A DNA stretch of 64,000 bases. Origin: Brevundimonas sp. (lineage in GTDB: Bacteria > Pseudomonadota > Alphaproteobacteria > Caulobacterales > Caulobacteraceae). The translations under genes were made by a program, and so were the position numbers. Under the pieces are notes generated by a model. The model saw nothing but the letters and a program-made list of their open reading frames with translations. It made no database searches and was not told where the DNA came from. Shown here piece after piece: positions 39,069 to 49,488 of the stretch; the first letter of the stretch is position 1, and every line of letters begins with the position of its first letter. Location: the NCBI RefSeq assembly GCF_013823285.1, contig NZ_PNLV01000003.1:1-64000 (forward strand), given 5' to 3'.

Positions 39069-39248
39069 TCAGGCGCTGGCGTTGGATGGCCCTCCCTTCA
39101 GGGCGTAGCGCAGCTCGAAGTGTTTCGCGCCTGAGGGAAAGACACGGATGCCGAACCGGCGTGCGCCGGACACGCGACGTTCGTAGGGCCTGGCCTGCGG
39201 CCTCAGGGTCGCGAGCTGACGATCCGTGGTGAGAGGCGGGACAGCCAT
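39069..39248 (-). pseudogene. Truncated tyrosine integrase N-terminus (DUF4102/Arm-DNA-binding, P4-type)
   Basis: Reverse strand: MAVPPLTTDRQLATLRPQARPYERRVSGARRFGIRVFPSGAKHFELRYALKGGPSNASA*, the typical integrase N-terminal domain with no catalytic domain following. Confidence 0.72.
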
Positions 39249-39434
39249 GAGGGCGCCTGTCGAAACAAATCAGACCGAGGAACCCTAATCTCTGGCGCAG
39301 TAGTGGGGCAATCGGTGCGAGTTTCTCTGAAAACGCCTGAAAAACGGTGAAACAGGAATACTGCCTATTCTTCGCCGCTTACTGATTACGTGGAAAACTC
39401 TGAAATGTAGAGAAACTGCATTCGATGCGTTTTG

Positions 39435-39470
39435 CACCGAGAGGGTCGGCGGTTCGAACCCGTCGCCGCC
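39435..39470 (+). repeat. att-like copy of tRNA-Val 3' end (right boundary)
   Basis: 36 bp identical to 17413-17448; with one mismatch the match extends through ACCAA (39472-39476). Confidence 0.88.
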
Positions 39471-39531
39471 CACCAATCCGTCAGCTTTCGTGGCTTGAGC
39501 CTGGCCCCCGCGCAGGGGCATAGGCTGGCAG

Positions 39532-39765
39532 ATGCTGACCCTTCTGTTGATTTCCACGATTCTCGCCCAGCCCGTCCACGCCGACTGGGGCGGGCAGGGC
39601 CTCTGGCCTGCGCCGCGTCAAGGCTACGCCGCTGTGACGGCGCCTAAGACGCCGCCGCGCGGAAGCCCTGATGTGCGTCGCGCCCTCTACGCGGGCAAGG
39701 TGGAAGCCGCCTGGCTGCTGGCCGGCGGCGTTCCGCAGCCATCAGAACCGGAAGCTTGCCCGTAG
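39532..39765 (+). CDS. Small exported hypothetical protein
   Basis: MLTLLLISTILAQPVHADWGG signal-like N-terminus; 77 aa; overlaps the 3' end of the convergent autotransporter. Confidence 0.45.
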   Translation: MLTLLLISTILAQPVHADWGGQGLWPAPRQGYAAVTAPKTPPRGSPDVRRALYAGKVEAAWLLAGGVPQPSEPEACP

Positions 39766-42700
39766 CAGAAGGGCGTAGCGGACGTAGTCGTCCAGGAACT
39801 CCGCATCGGCCTCGACGGCCAGCATGCCGAGCTCGTTGCCCACGTTCAGACGCAGACCGATGATCGGGCCGCCTCCTTCGAGGCTGTCGGCCATGAGATC
39901 GAAACCGGGACCGCCGCTGAGGAAGCGTGCCGTGGTCACCCCGCCGTCGTGCGAGATGATCTGACGCCAGCCAACCCGGAGTTCGGGACGCAACCACTGG
40001 TTCTCGCCGAAGCCCATGCCGAAGTTCAGGGCCGCCGTGGTCGAGAAGATGTGGCCGTCACGGTCCTCGACCGCCAGATTGAAGCCGTCGCCGCCGCCGG
40101 TTTCCTCGAAACCGTCTTCGCTCAGGGCGAAATATTCGGCCAGGACTTCCGGCCGCAGGCTGTAGCGGCCGAAGCTGCGTTCATAGGAGGCGCCGGCTGC
40201 AACCGTGACCGTGTAGCCGTTCCAGTCGGCTTCAGCGCGCCGAAGGATGCCTTCGCCCACAAATTGGCGCACCGATTCAAAGCTGGCGTAGCCGCCGGCC
40301 GCACGGGCCCAGGTGGTCCAGGCGCCGCCCTGGGCGCGCCAGTAGAGGCCCAGCTCGATCAGATTGGCCGACAGCCGCTCTTCAGCGGCCGCGCCCGGCT
40401 CTTCGAGATCCGAGGAGGTGAAGGCGGTGGACACGCCGATGGCGCCGAAGGCCGTTCCCCGCTCCACGCCGCCGGCGAATCCGAAGCCCTCCGACTTGAA
40501 GCCGTAGGCGTTGTCGGTCTCCTTGTCGGCGTAGAAATTGATTTCCTGCAGCCATGCGCTGGTCTCGCCGCGCGCGGCGCTATTGTTGCGGCCCGCGAGG
40601 GCCCGGGTCACCGCATCCACGCCCGATGCCAGGGAGATCAGGGCGCCGCCGGAGTGATCCGGCAGCATCTGCTCGTACACCGCCATCAGGCCGTCTCGCC
40701 CGTTCTGGGTGAGGAACGCGTTGCGCAGCTCCTCGTCGGAGTTCAGGGCGTTGTAGACCGCATCAAAGGCGGCCGATTCCGACTGGATCATGCCGATCTC
40801 GTCGGCGGTGCGGCGACGCACGTCCAGGTAGACCTGGCCGGCGGCTTCATCCGCTCCGGCCTCGACCACGAACAGGAATGGCGAGTTTTCTATAAGCGAC
40901 GTCTCGTCGATATCGCCGAATTCCAGCACGCCCGCCTCGATGACGACATAACGGGTCGGATCATTCACGAGAGAGACGAACCGGGCGCCAAGACCGGCGC
41001 CGTCCGCGAAGCTGGCGGTTCCCGAGACGTTGAACCCGCCGGACGTTCCCGACGCCGGGTCGATGGTGAGGATCAGATTGCCGTCGGCGCCGACGGACAG
41101 GCTGCTGATGTCCAGAGAGGTGGTCTGCTGGGCGTCCAGGAGCCCGCTCGAGACGTCAATGGACAACAGGCCTCCGGTGGCCGACAGGGCGCCGCGCACC
41201 TCGGCGTCGCCGCTGATCAGAAGGCTGTCCGCGCCGGAACCGAAGTCGATGTTTCCGAAAACGAACCCGTCGCGGATATCCACGATGTCGGCCCCTGAGC
41301 CGAGCAGAATGTCGCCGCTGATCACCGGCGAGGTGATGCCGTTGGCGGGCGGGTTCTCGGGATCCGTCTCCAGAAGGAGCTGGGTCAGGGTGACGCCGGT
41401 CGTGTTGGCGCTGACGTCGATGGCGATGCGCTGTCCTTCGGTGGGAATGACCTCACCGTTCTCATCCCGGGTCGTGACCGTCGTCGCCTGGATGACGCCG
41501 ATGTTGTCGATCTGGGTGAGCGTGCCGCTGAGGTCGCGAATTGTCACGGCGTCGCCAATAGGTCCCGTGAGCACCGATTGCAGGCGGCCGGAATTGTACA
41601 GGGAGGGCAGGCTGGCGCCGGCTTCGACAAGAATCGCCGTGGCGTCATGATCGCCGTCGGTCACCGCGCCGCCGAGGATCGTGCCCGAGTTGCGGAGGAT
41701 GGGAGTCGTGACGCCGTCGCCGAACCGGACCGCCGTCGCGGCGGCCTCTCTCGACCGCGCTTCAACGCCACCTTCGTTTTTGAAGCCGCCTTCAATGGTG
41801 ACCGCGTTGCCGCCTGCGACGCCGACCTGGATGCCGGTCGCCTCGACGCCGTCATAGACGCCCGAGGCCGTCACGCCCCCGCGGTTGATGAAGCCGTATG
41901 CGAGTTCACCCGTCCCCACGAGACCCAGGGTGATGTCCCGGGTTTCTGAACCGATCTCGATGGCGGGCGCGGAGCCGAACGAGGTGATGGCGGCGGTTGT
42001 CTGTTCGGAGTCCGGAACGCCGTCGCCGTCCCTGTCGGGGTTGTCTTCGTCATCATCGTCGTCAGCGGGGGGAGCCGTGGTGGCCAGCAGAACGCCTCCG
42101 GCGACGTTGCCGCTGATGCGGACGGCAGGGCCGCCGATCAGGAGGTCGTCCTCGTCCAGGGCGTCCACCGCCTCCTGGTTGGCGGAGCGGCCAGTATAGC
42201 GGAAACCGGTCACGGTGATGTTGCCGTCGATGCGCAGGGATCCGCCGATATCGCCCTCAAGCGATACGCCGACCGCATTCTCGCCACGGGCCGTAATGGC
42301 GCCGCCGACCCAGACGTCGCCGGCGACGTCTCCCGTGCTGCGGATCGCATAGGATCCGTCGCCGGTCATGGTGACGCTGCCGCGCATCACCAGGTCGCCC
42401 GTCAGTCCCGCCTCATTGAAGATGCCGTAGGAATTGTTGCCCTCGACCGTAATGGCCCCCTGGCGGCCGACCAGGATGTCGCCGTCCAGCGCCTCGGCGC
42501 CCACGACCCGAATGCCGTAGCGATCCGATCCGATCGCGAAGGGGCCGTCCAGATCGCCGTCCTCATCCTCGTCTTTGGCTGTGTAGTCCTCGGTGATGCT
42601 GATCAGGCCGTTGACCTCGATCGAACCGGAATTGCCGCCTTCCGCCAGAATCGCGGTGGCGCCGTCGTCGGCGTCCTCCATCTGGATCAGGCCGCCGTTG

Positions 42701-42924
42701 GCGATCGTGATGTCGTTGTCGGAGTTCAGGGTCGCCGCGACACCGGTGAGGATCCGGAGAGTGCCGCCATTGGCGATCACCACATTGTCCGCCGCGCCGT
42801 TATTGGCGTTCGCGGTCAGAATCGGCGTGGTGCGCGTGTTCGAAATCTCGGTGTCGGCGTGGGCGGCCCCGGCGGCGATAGCGAGAGGTGCGAGCGCGAC
42901 GGCGGCCGCGAGCAGTTTACGCAT
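39742..42924 (-). CDS. Autotransporter outer membrane beta-barrel domain protein
   Basis: Signal peptide (AGAAHA|DTE), Gly/Asn-rich repeats (GNISI/GDI-like), C-terminal barrel ending ...LDDYVRYALLLRASFRF (terminal Phe). Confidence 0.9.
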   Translation of the reverse strand: MRKLLAAAVALAPLAIAAGAAHADTEISNTRTTPILTANANNGAADNVVIANGGTLRILTGVAATLNSDNDITIANGGLIQMEDADDGATAILAEGGNSGSIEVNGLISITEDYTAKDEDEDGDLDGPFAIGSDRYGIRVVGAEALDGDILVGRQGAITVEGNNSYGIFNEAGLTGDLVMRGSVTMTGDGSYAIRSTGDVAGDVWVGGAITARGENAVGVSLEGDIGGSLRIDGNITVTGFRYTGRSANQEAVDALDEDDLLIGGPAVRISGNVAGGVLLATTAPPADDDDDEDNPDRDGDGVPDSEQTTAAITSFGSAPAIEIGSETRDITLGLVGTGELAYGFINRGGVTASGVYDGVEATGIQVGVAGGNAVTIEGGFKNEGGVEARSREAAATAVRFGDGVTTPILRNSGTILGGAVTDGDHDATAILVEAGASLPSLYNSGRLQSVLTGPIGDAVTIRDLSGTLTQIDNIGVIQATTVTTRDENGEVIPTEGQRIAIDVSANTTGVTLTQLLLETDPENPPANGITSPVISGDILLGSGADIVDIRDGFVFGNIDFGSGADSLLISGDAEVRGALSATGGLLSIDVSSGLLDAQQTTSLDISSLSVGADGNLILTIDPASGTSGGFNVSGTASFADGAGLGARFVSLVNDPTRYVVIEAGVLEFGDIDETSLIENSPFLFVVEAGADEAAGQVYLDVRRRTADEIGMIQSESAAFDAVYNALNSDEELRNAFLTQNGRDGLMAVYEQMLPDHSGGALISLASGVDAVTRALAGRNNSAARGETSAWLQEINFYADKETDNAYGFKSEGFGFAGGVERGTAFGAIGVSTAFTSSDLEEPGAAAEERLSANLIELGLYWRAQGGAWTTWARAAGGYASFESVRQFVGEGILRRAEADWNGYTVTVAAGASYERSFGRYSLRPEVLAEYFALSEDGFEETGGGDGFNLAVEDRDGHIFSTTAALNFGMGFGENQWLRPELRVGWRQIISHDGGVTTARFLSGGPGFDLMADSLEGGGPIIGLRLNVGNELGMLAVEADAEFLDDYVRYALLLRASFRF

Positions 42925-43173
42925 GGATTAAGAACCCCTTGGTGACGCGCGCCCGATACAGTCTGGCCCCGACTCCGGGACCGAACGGCACGCCCCAAGT
43001 TTCTCGAATTTGAGGCGATTGCAAGGCCGTCCCCCTCATAGCCGTGATGAAGCTGCCGTGCAAAGCCATGAACCTCTGTGGCATTAGAAAGCTTGACCAC
43101 TACTGTCACGGAGCGCACGCATCCAACGCCAGCGCTTGTGCGTTGCAGCCTTGTCAGAAAGGCGGAGTGAGGA

Positions 43174-44409
43174 ATGATCGACGTTCAGGAAAGCGAAGTT
43201 CAGCTGATTCCCGGTCGGGATGAGAAGGTTGCGAACACTTTCAGCAGCGTGAAGGGCGCTTCAGCGGACCCGAGAACCCGGATGGTCGACACCACCATGC
43301 TTTATGCGCCCCGGTCCGGCGGCGTGAAGCGCTATCTGCTGGCCAAGAAGGCCTGGCTGGAGGCGAACCGTCCGGAGATCGCCCACACACTGGTCGTGCC
43401 GGGCGCGCGCTACCATTCGCGGCCAGGCCTGCTGACGCTGCAGGCGCCGAAGCTGCCCTTCGGCGACGGATACCGCTGGCCCACGTCCATCAAGCGCTGG
43501 AGCGCCTGGGTCGCGGCGACCCATCCCCACCTGATCGAGGCCGGCGACCCGTACACGCCGGGGCAGGGGGCGCTGGAGGCAGGGCAGCGGGCAGGGTGTC
43601 CGGTCATAGGCTTCTGTCATTCGGATCCGGCTGCGCTGGCGGCGCTGCATTTCGGGGAATGGGCCAAAAAGCCGGTGGAGAAGCGCTGGTCGAAGCTGTT
43701 CTGCCAGTTCGACCGGGTGGTTTCACCCAGCCGCTACATCGCCCGACGTCTGGAAGAAGCGAGGGTGCCCAATATCGTGGTCCAGCCCCTTGGCGTGGAG
43801 GTGGACACCTTCCGACCGGACCGGGCCGACCGGGCCGGTCTGCTGAAGCAACTGGGCCTGCGGTCCGATGCGCGGCTGCTGGTGTTCGCCGGGCGTCCGG
43901 CGCGCGAGAAGAACATCGATGTCCTGATCCGGGCGGTCCAGAAGCTGGGCCCGCCCTATCATCTGGTGCTGGTGGGCGCGGGCATGGGCCTGCCCCGGGA
44001 GGACCGGGTTATTTCGCTTCCCTATGAAACGGATCCTCGTGCTGTGGCCCGGATCGTAGCCAGCTGTGACGCCTTTGTGCACGCCAACGACCGTGAGCCC
44101 TTCGGCCTGATCGTGCTGGAGGCCATGGCCTGCGGACGAGCCGTGGTGGGGGTGAACGCCGGCGGGGTGGCGGAAACCGTGGACCGCGAGGTCGGCGAAC
44201 TGGCCATGGCCGCCGAGCCCACCGCATTCGCCGCCGCCATCGAGGCCCTGTTCGAGCGTGACGTGGAGGCGATCGGCCAGGCCGCGCGGGTACGAGCGGT
44301 CGAGCGGTTCTCATGGGGTCGCGTTTTCGAGGACCTGTGCATGGTCTATGGCGAAGTCAGCGGCCAGGCCGCCTTCGTCCAGCCGGGCGAGGCCTATCGG
44401 GTCCACTGA
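43174..44409 (+). CDS. Glycosyltransferase (GT4-like)
   Basis: SRYIARRLEEARVPNIVVQPLGVEVDTFRPD...LVFAGRPAREKNIDVLIRAV...DREPFGLIVLEAMACGRAVVGVNAGGVAETV. Confidence 0.93.
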   Translation: MIDVQESEVQLIPGRDEKVANTFSSVKGASADPRTRMVDTTMLYAPRSGGVKRYLLAKKAWLEANRPEIAHTLVVPGARYHSRPGLLTLQAPKLPFGDGYRWPTSIKRWSAWVAATHPHLIEAGDPYTPGQGALEAGQRAGCPVIGFCHSDPAALAALHFGEWAKKPVEKRWSKLFCQFDRVVSPSRYIARRLEEARVPNIVVQPLGVEVDTFRPDRADRAGLLKQLGLRSDARLLVFAGRPAREKNIDVLIRAVQKLGPPYHLVLVGAGMGLPREDRVISLPYETDPRAVARIVASCDAFVHANDREPFGLIVLEAMACGRAVVGVNAGGVAETVDREVGELAMAAEPTAFAAAIEALFERDVEAIGQAARVRAVERFSWGRVFEDLCMVYGEVSGQAAFVQPGEAYRVH

Positions 44410-44645
44410 GACCGTCGGCCCGAAGACAGTGAAACCTGGAGCCTCATCGGATCAGGGGGCTCGCTTTGTCTCTTTCACGTCGGCCGGCGTAACGCCTGCA
44501 ATCCAAGCGCGTGAGCGAAGGGGGAGCGCAGAAAGCTGAAAAATGATGGCGACGCCTTGCCGTACAAGGCATCGGCTCGCAGCAATGCGGGATTTTCGGC
44601 TGGCGGCGAGGGAAATGAAAAGCGCCATTCCCTCGAAAGAAGGAA

Positions 44646-44722
44646 TGGCGCGAGTGACGGGGCTCGAACCCGCGACCTCCGGCGTGACAGGCCGGCACTC
44701 TAACCAACTGAGCTACACCCGC
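44646..44722 (-). tRNA. tRNA-Asp (anticodon GTC)
   Basis: Reverse strand GCGGGTGTAGCTCAGTTGGTTAGAGTGCCGGCCTGTCACGCCGGAGGTCGCGGGTTCGAGCCCCGTCACTCGCGCCA. Confidence 0.95.
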
Positions 44723-44811
44723 GTATTCCCTCGGCGCGAAGCAGTGCGTCGCAGCGAGGGGCGTCGTTTAGGCGGCGCCCCTCGCGCCGTCAAGCGGCAT
44801 GAGCGACGAAA

Positions 44812-46404
44812 TTATCGCACTTCGGATTCCGGCGCCGCCGGACCCACCGGATTGACGACCTCGGACGCCTCGACCGGGCTCGGGATGTCATAGTGGACGC
44901 CCACCCCGGGGCCCAGCGGCAGGGCGAGGGCGGCCCAGGCGCCGGTCATCAGGGTGCCGAAGATCATGAAGGCGAGGGAGTAGGGCACCATGAGCGCCAT
45001 CAGGCTGCCCAGTCCGAAGTCCTTGTCCCAGCGCTGGCAGAAGGCCAGGACCAGCGGGAAGTAGACCATCAGTGGCGTGACGATGTTGGTGACCGAATCG
45101 CCCATGCGGTAAGCAGCGGTCGTCATCTCGGGGCTGATTCCCAGCAGCATCAGCATGGGCACCAGCACCGGGGCCAGCATGGCCCACTTGGCGGCCGCCG
45201 ACCCCACGAACAGATTGATGAGTCCGCTGACCAGAACCAGGGCCACCAGCAGGCCGAAGGTGTTCAGGCCGGATTGGCTGATGGCCTCGGCGCCGCCGAT
45301 AGCCATGATGGCTCCGAGGTTCGACCAGTTGAACATGGCCACGAAGTGCGCCGCCACGAAGGCCAGCACCACATAGGGGGCCATATCGGCCATGGCCTGG
45401 GAGGTCATCCGCACGATGTCGCGGTGCGTCTTCACCGTGCCCGCAACGACGCCGTAGGCCGCCCCTGTGGCGATGAACAGGGTGAAGAAGGCCGCCACGA
45501 GGGAGTTGAAGAAGGGCGCCATGCGCGCCGCGGGATCTGCTCCGTCAGGATCATAGAGGGGCGCGCCCGGGGCCAGCAGCATGGCGGCCCAGGCGGCGAT
45601 GACCAGCAACAGGACCAGGCCGGCCCAGATCAGGCCCTTGCGCTCGCGCGGGCCCAGTTCGCCGTCCTCAAGCTTGATGGGCGCGTCGGCGGAGGGCGTC
45701 CACTTGCCCAGCCGCGGTTCAATGATCTTGTCTGTCACCCACCAGCCCAGCGGGACGAACAGGAAGGTCATGGCCACGATGAAGAACCAGTTTCCGGCCG
45801 GGTTCATCTGCCAGGACGGATCGATCAGGTGAGCCGCTGTCTCGGTGATGCCCAGCAGCAGCACATCCAGCTGCCCCGGAACGATGTTGGAGGAGAAGGC
45901 GGCGGAAACCCCCGCGAAAGCGGCGGAAATGCCGACGATAGGGTGACGCCCCGCCGCCGCGTAGAGCACGCCGGCCAGGGGCACCAGCACCACATAGCCG
46001 GCGTCCACCGCGTGACTGCTGAGAATGGCGATGAAGATGACGATGGGGGTCAGCAGGGCCGTCGGCGCCCGGCGGACGCCCGCCCGCATGGCGGCGGAGA
46101 AGAGACCCGTTCGCTCGGCCACCCCGGCGCCCAGCATGACCACCAGCACATAGCCGAGGGGTGCGAAGCCGGTCAGGGTGCGCGGCATCTCCACCAGCAG
46201 CCGGCGGAGGTTGTCCGATGACAACAGGTTTTCGGCGATGATGGGTTCGGCCGTGATGGGGTTCACCGCCGCCCAGCCCGCGTAGGCGGCGAAGACACTG
46301 ACACCCATCAGAATGGCGATCAGCCAGACGAAGATGAACACGGGGTCGGGCAGCTTGTTGCCCGCCTTCTCGATGCCGTTCAGCAGCCAGTTGCCGATGC
46401 CCAT
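44812..46404 (-). CDS. AbgT family transporter
   Basis: MGIGNWLLNGIEKAGNKLPDPVFIFVWLIAILMG...SAAAKWAMLAPVLVPMLMLLGISPEMTTAAYRMGDSVTNIVTPLM. Confidence 0.92.
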   Translation of the reverse strand: MGIGNWLLNGIEKAGNKLPDPVFIFVWLIAILMGVSVFAAYAGWAAVNPITAEPIIAENLLSSDNLRRLLVEMPRTLTGFAPLGYVLVVMLGAGVAERTGLFSAAMRAGVRRAPTALLTPIVIFIAILSSHAVDAGYVVLVPLAGVLYAAAGRHPIVGISAAFAGVSAAFSSNIVPGQLDVLLLGITETAAHLIDPSWQMNPAGNWFFIVAMTFLFVPLGWWVTDKIIEPRLGKWTPSADAPIKLEDGELGPRERKGLIWAGLVLLLVIAAWAAMLLAPGAPLYDPDGADPAARMAPFFNSLVAAFFTLFIATGAAYGVVAGTVKTHRDIVRMTSQAMADMAPYVVLAFVAAHFVAMFNWSNLGAIMAIGGAEAISQSGLNTFGLLVALVLVSGLINLFVGSAAAKWAMLAPVLVPMLMLLGISPEMTTAAYRMGDSVTNIVTPLMVYFPLVLAFCQRWDKDFGLGSLMALMVPYSLAFMIFGTLMTGAWAALALPLGPGVGVHYDIPSPVEASEVVNPVGPAAPESEVR

Positions 46405-46602
46405 GCGTCTGTTTTCCTGATCCTCGGCCCCTCCGGCCCTATGCGATCCAAAGGGAGGGGCGTTAAGCTGAAAAATCAACCCTCATGGTTGCGAACCATT
46501 CTCAATAAAATCCTTATGCGACATGGGTTTGAACCGCTCGCGTCTTGGGTCTAGAAGACGCGCGAATCCGCCGCCTCCCCCGGCGAACCAGGCGTGGTCT
46601 CG

Positions 46603-46980
46603 ATGAACGAATTTCTTCTGGAATATCTGCCGATCGTGGTCTTCTTCGGGATCGCGACGGTGCTTGGCCTCGGCTTCATGCTCGCCGCCTGGGTGCTGGC
46701 GCCCAAGAATCCCGACACCGAAAAATTGTCCGCCTATGAGTGCGGCTTCAACGCCTTCGACGATGCGCGGATGAAGTTCGACGTCCGGTTCTATCTGGTG
46801 TCGATCCTGTTCATCATCTTCGATCTGGAAATCGCTTTCCTGTTCCCGTGGGCGGTGGCGATGATGGGCATGCCGGGCGAGCACATGGTGTTCGCCTTCT
46901 GGTCGATGATGGTTTTCCTTGGCGTGCTGACCATCGGGTTCCTTTACGAATGGAAGAAGGGGGCCCTGGAATGGCAGTGA
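46603..46980 (+). CDS. nuoA: NADH-quinone oxidoreductase subunit A
   Basis: [40 protein letters not shown]. Confidence 0.96.
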   Translation: MNEFLLEYLPIVVFFGIATVLGLGFMLAAWVLAPKNPDTEKLSAYECGFNAFDDARMKFDVRFYLVSILFIIFDLEIAFLFPWAVAMMGMPGEHMVFAFWSMMVFLGVLTIGFLYEWKKGALEWQ

Positions 46981-47561
46981 CCGCCAAGACGGCCTCGGGT
47001 CTGGTTGTGCCGCCTGCATACGGCGCCGGCGCGCGCTCGACGGTCGAGGGGTATGATCCCGCCAAGCACGACCGCTTCTTCGAGCAGGTCAGCGATGAGC
47101 TGGACCAGCGCGGCTTCATCACCGCACCGCTGGACGACGTCATCACCTGGGCCCGCACCGGCAGCCTGATGTGGATGACCTTCGGTCTGGCGTGCTGTGC
47201 GGTGGAGATGATGCAGGCGTCCATGCCGCGCTACGACATGGAGCGCTTCGGCATGGCCCCGCGCGCCAGCCCGCGCCAGTCGGACCTGATGATCGTGGCC
47301 GGAACCCTGACCAACAAGATGGCTCCGGCTCTGCGCAAGGTCTACGACCAGATGCCGGACCCGCGTTACGTGCTGTCCATGGGTTCCTGCGCCAACGGCG
47401 GCGGGTACTACCACTATAGTTACAGTGTTGTTCGCGGTTGTGACCGCGTTGTGCCTGTGGACGTCTATGTGCCGGGGTGCCCGCCGACGGCGGAGGCGCT
47501 GCTGTACGGGCTGCTGCAGCTGCAGAAGAAGATCCGCCGCACCGGGACGATCGACCGATGA
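46971..47561 (+). CDS. nuoB: NADH-quinone oxidoreductase subunit B
   Basis: [26 protein letters not shown]...[57 protein letters not shown]. Confidence 0.97.
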   Translation: MAVTAKTASGLVVPPAYGAGARSTVEGYDPAKHDRFFEQVSDELDQRGFITAPLDDVITWARTGSLMWMTFGLACCAVEMMQASMPRYDMERFGMAPRASPRQSDLMIVAGTLTNKMAPALRKVYDQMPDPRYVLSMGSCANGGGYYHYSYSVVRGCDRVVPVDVYVPGCPPTAEALLYGLLQLQKKIRRTGTIDR

Positions 47562-48214
47562 CCGATGTGATGACCAAGGCTGAAAAGTCGCTGGGCACGC
47601 TGGGGCGCGCCATCCAGAAGGCGGGCGGCAAGGCCGTGACCGGCTGGAGCGTGGCGTTCGGCGAGTTGAGCATCGATGTGCGCCGCGACGACATCGTGGC
47701 GGTGCTGACGAAGCTGCGGGACCAGTTCGAGTTCCAGCAGCTGACCGATCTGGCGGGCGTGGATTATCCCGAGCGGGCCGAGCGGTTCGACGTGGTCTAT
47801 CACCTGCTGTCGCTGACCAAGAACCTGCGCGTCCGCGTGCGGGTGATGACGGACGAGCGGGCGGCCGTGCCCAGCGTCACCGGCGTCTATCCGGCGGCGG
47901 ACTGGTTCGAGCGCGAGGCGTTCGACATGTACGGCATGCTGTTCTCGGGCCACCCGGACCTGCGCCGGCTGCTGACCGACTACGGCTTCCAGGGCTATCC
48001 CCTGCGCAAGGACTTCCCCATGACCGGCTATGTGGAGGTCCGCTACGACGAGGAGCAGAAGCGGGTGGTCTATGAGCCCGTCAAGCTGGCCCAGGAATTC
48101 CGGAATTTCGACTTCCTGTCGCCGTGGGAAGGCGCCGAGTACGCCGCCCCGGTCCTGCCGGGCGACGAAAAGGCGATCGGCTCGGCCGGCAAGCCCAGCG
48201 GAGGCAAGGCGTGA
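47558..48214 (+). CDS. nuoC: NADH-quinone oxidoreductase subunit C
   Basis: [52 protein letters not shown]. Confidence 0.96.
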   Translation: MTDVMTKAEKSLGTLGRAIQKAGGKAVTGWSVAFGELSIDVRRDDIVAVLTKLRDQFEFQQLTDLAGVDYPERAERFDVVYHLLSLTKNLRVRVRVMTDERAAVPSVTGVYPAADWFEREAFDMYGMLFSGHPDLRRLLTDYGFQGYPLRKDFPMTGYVEVRYDEEQKRVVYEPVKLAQEFRNFDFLSPWEGAEYAAPVLPGDEKAIGSAGKPSGGKA

Positions 48215-49488
48215 TGGCTGACGGTCAGGACACCAAGGCTCTGAAGGTCGACGCCCGCGACGAAGCCGCGCTGGAAACCGGCGCTGTCGCGTTCGATGCG
48301 CCAGTGAAGGACATGGACGACCGCAAGTTCACCATCAATTTCGGGCCCCAGCACCCGGCCGCGCACGGGGTGCTGCGTCTGGTGCTGGACCTGGACGGGG
48401 AGGTGGTGACGCGGGTGGACCCGCACATCGGCCTGCTGCACCGGGGCACGGAAAAGCTGATGGAGGCGCGGACCTACCTTCAGAACATCCCGTACTTCGA
48501 CCGCCTCGACTATGTGGCGCCGATGAACCAGGAGCACGCCTTCTGCCTGGCCATCGAGAAGCTGGTTGGCATCGAGGTTCCGTACCGGGCCCAGCTGATC
48601 CGGGTGCTGTATTCGGAGATCGGCCGGATCCTGAGCCACCTGCTGAATGTGACGACCCAGGCCATGGACGTGGGCGCCCTGACGCCGCCGCTGTGGGGGT
48701 TCGAGCAGCGCGAACAGCTGATGGTGTTCTATGAGCGGGCCTGCGGCGCGCGCCTGCACGCCAACTATTTCCGTCCCGGCGGCGTCCACCAGGACCTGCC
48801 CGACGACCTGATCAACGACATCTCGAAGTGGTGCGAGGCCTTCCCGGAGGCCTTGAAGGACATCGAGAGCCTGGTCACCGAGAACCGGATCTTCAAGCAG
48901 CGCAACGTGGACATCGGCGTGGTGTCCAAGGAGGAAGCGCTGGCCTGGGGCTTCTCGGGCGTGATGCTGCGCGGCTCGGACATTCCGTGGGACCTGCGCA
49001 AGTCCCAGCCGTACGAATGCTATGACGAGATGGAATTCGACATCGTCGTGGGCAAGAACGGCGACTGCTGGGATCGTTACCTCTGCCGCATCGAGGAGAT
49101 GAAGCAGTCGGTGCGGATCATGGAGCAGTGCATCCACAAGCTGCGCAATTTCCGCGGCCCGGTGATGGTCGAGAACAACAAGGTCGCCCCGCCGCGTCGG
49201 GGCGAGATGAAGCGGTCGATGGAAGCCCTGATCCATCACTTCAAGCTGTACACCGAGGGCTTCCATACGCCGGAAGGCGAGGTCTATGCGGCGGTCGAGG
49301 CCCCCAAGGGCGAGTTCGCCGTCTATCTGGTGTCCGACGGCACCAACAAGCCGTACCGCTGCAAGATCGTGGCGCCCGGCTTCAAGCACCTGCAGGCCAT
49401 GGACTGGATGAACCGCGGCCACATGCTGGCCGACGTGTCCGCCATCCTGGGCTCGCTCGACATCGTGTTCGGAGAGGTGGACCGATGA
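48214..49488 (+). CDS. nuoD: NADH-quinone oxidoreductase subunit D
   Basis: [25 protein letters not shown]...[18 protein letters not shown]...DIVFGEVDR. Confidence 0.97.
   Translation: MADGQDTKALKVDARDEAALETGAVAFDAPVKDMDDRKFTINFGPQHPAAHGVLRLVLDLDGEVVTRVDPHIGLLHRGTEKLMEARTYLQNIPYFDRLDYVAPMNQEHAFCLAIEKLVGIEVPYRAQLIRVLYSEIGRILSHLLNVTTQAMDVGALTPPLWGFEQREQLMVFYERACGARLHANYFRPGGVHQDLPDDLINDISKWCEAFPEALKDIESLVTENRIFKQRNVDIGVVSKEEALAWGFSGVMLRGSDIPWDLRKSQPYECYDEMEFDIVVGKNGDCWDRYLCRIEEMKQSVRIMEQCIHKLRNFRGPVMVENNKVAPPRRGEMKRSMEALIHHFKLYTEGFHTPEGEVYAAVEAPKGEFAVYLVSDGTNKPYRCKIVAPGFKHLQAMDWMNRGHMLADVSAILGSLDIVFGEVDR

Larger units (their letters stand above)
17413..39476. mobile_element. tRNA-Val-associated genomic island, about 22 kb, with decayed integrase
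   Basis: 36-bp perfect direct repeat CACCGAGAGGGTCGGCGGTTCGAACCCGTCGCCGCC at 17413-17448 (inside the tRNA) and 39435-39470, plus a truncated integrase N-terminus at 39069-39248 and accessory gene content. Confidence 0.82.

Noticed and set aside
39285-39557. 90-aa minus ORF containing the same VGGDGFEPPTLSV
   Set aside because: Translation of the att copy of the tRNA 3' end; shared peptide reflects the DNA repeat, not a protein family.
44543-44893. 116-aa plus ORF MMATPCRTRH...ARVTGLEPATSGVTGRHSNQLSYTR
   Set aside because: Translation across the antisense of tRNA-Asp, a common false ORF.
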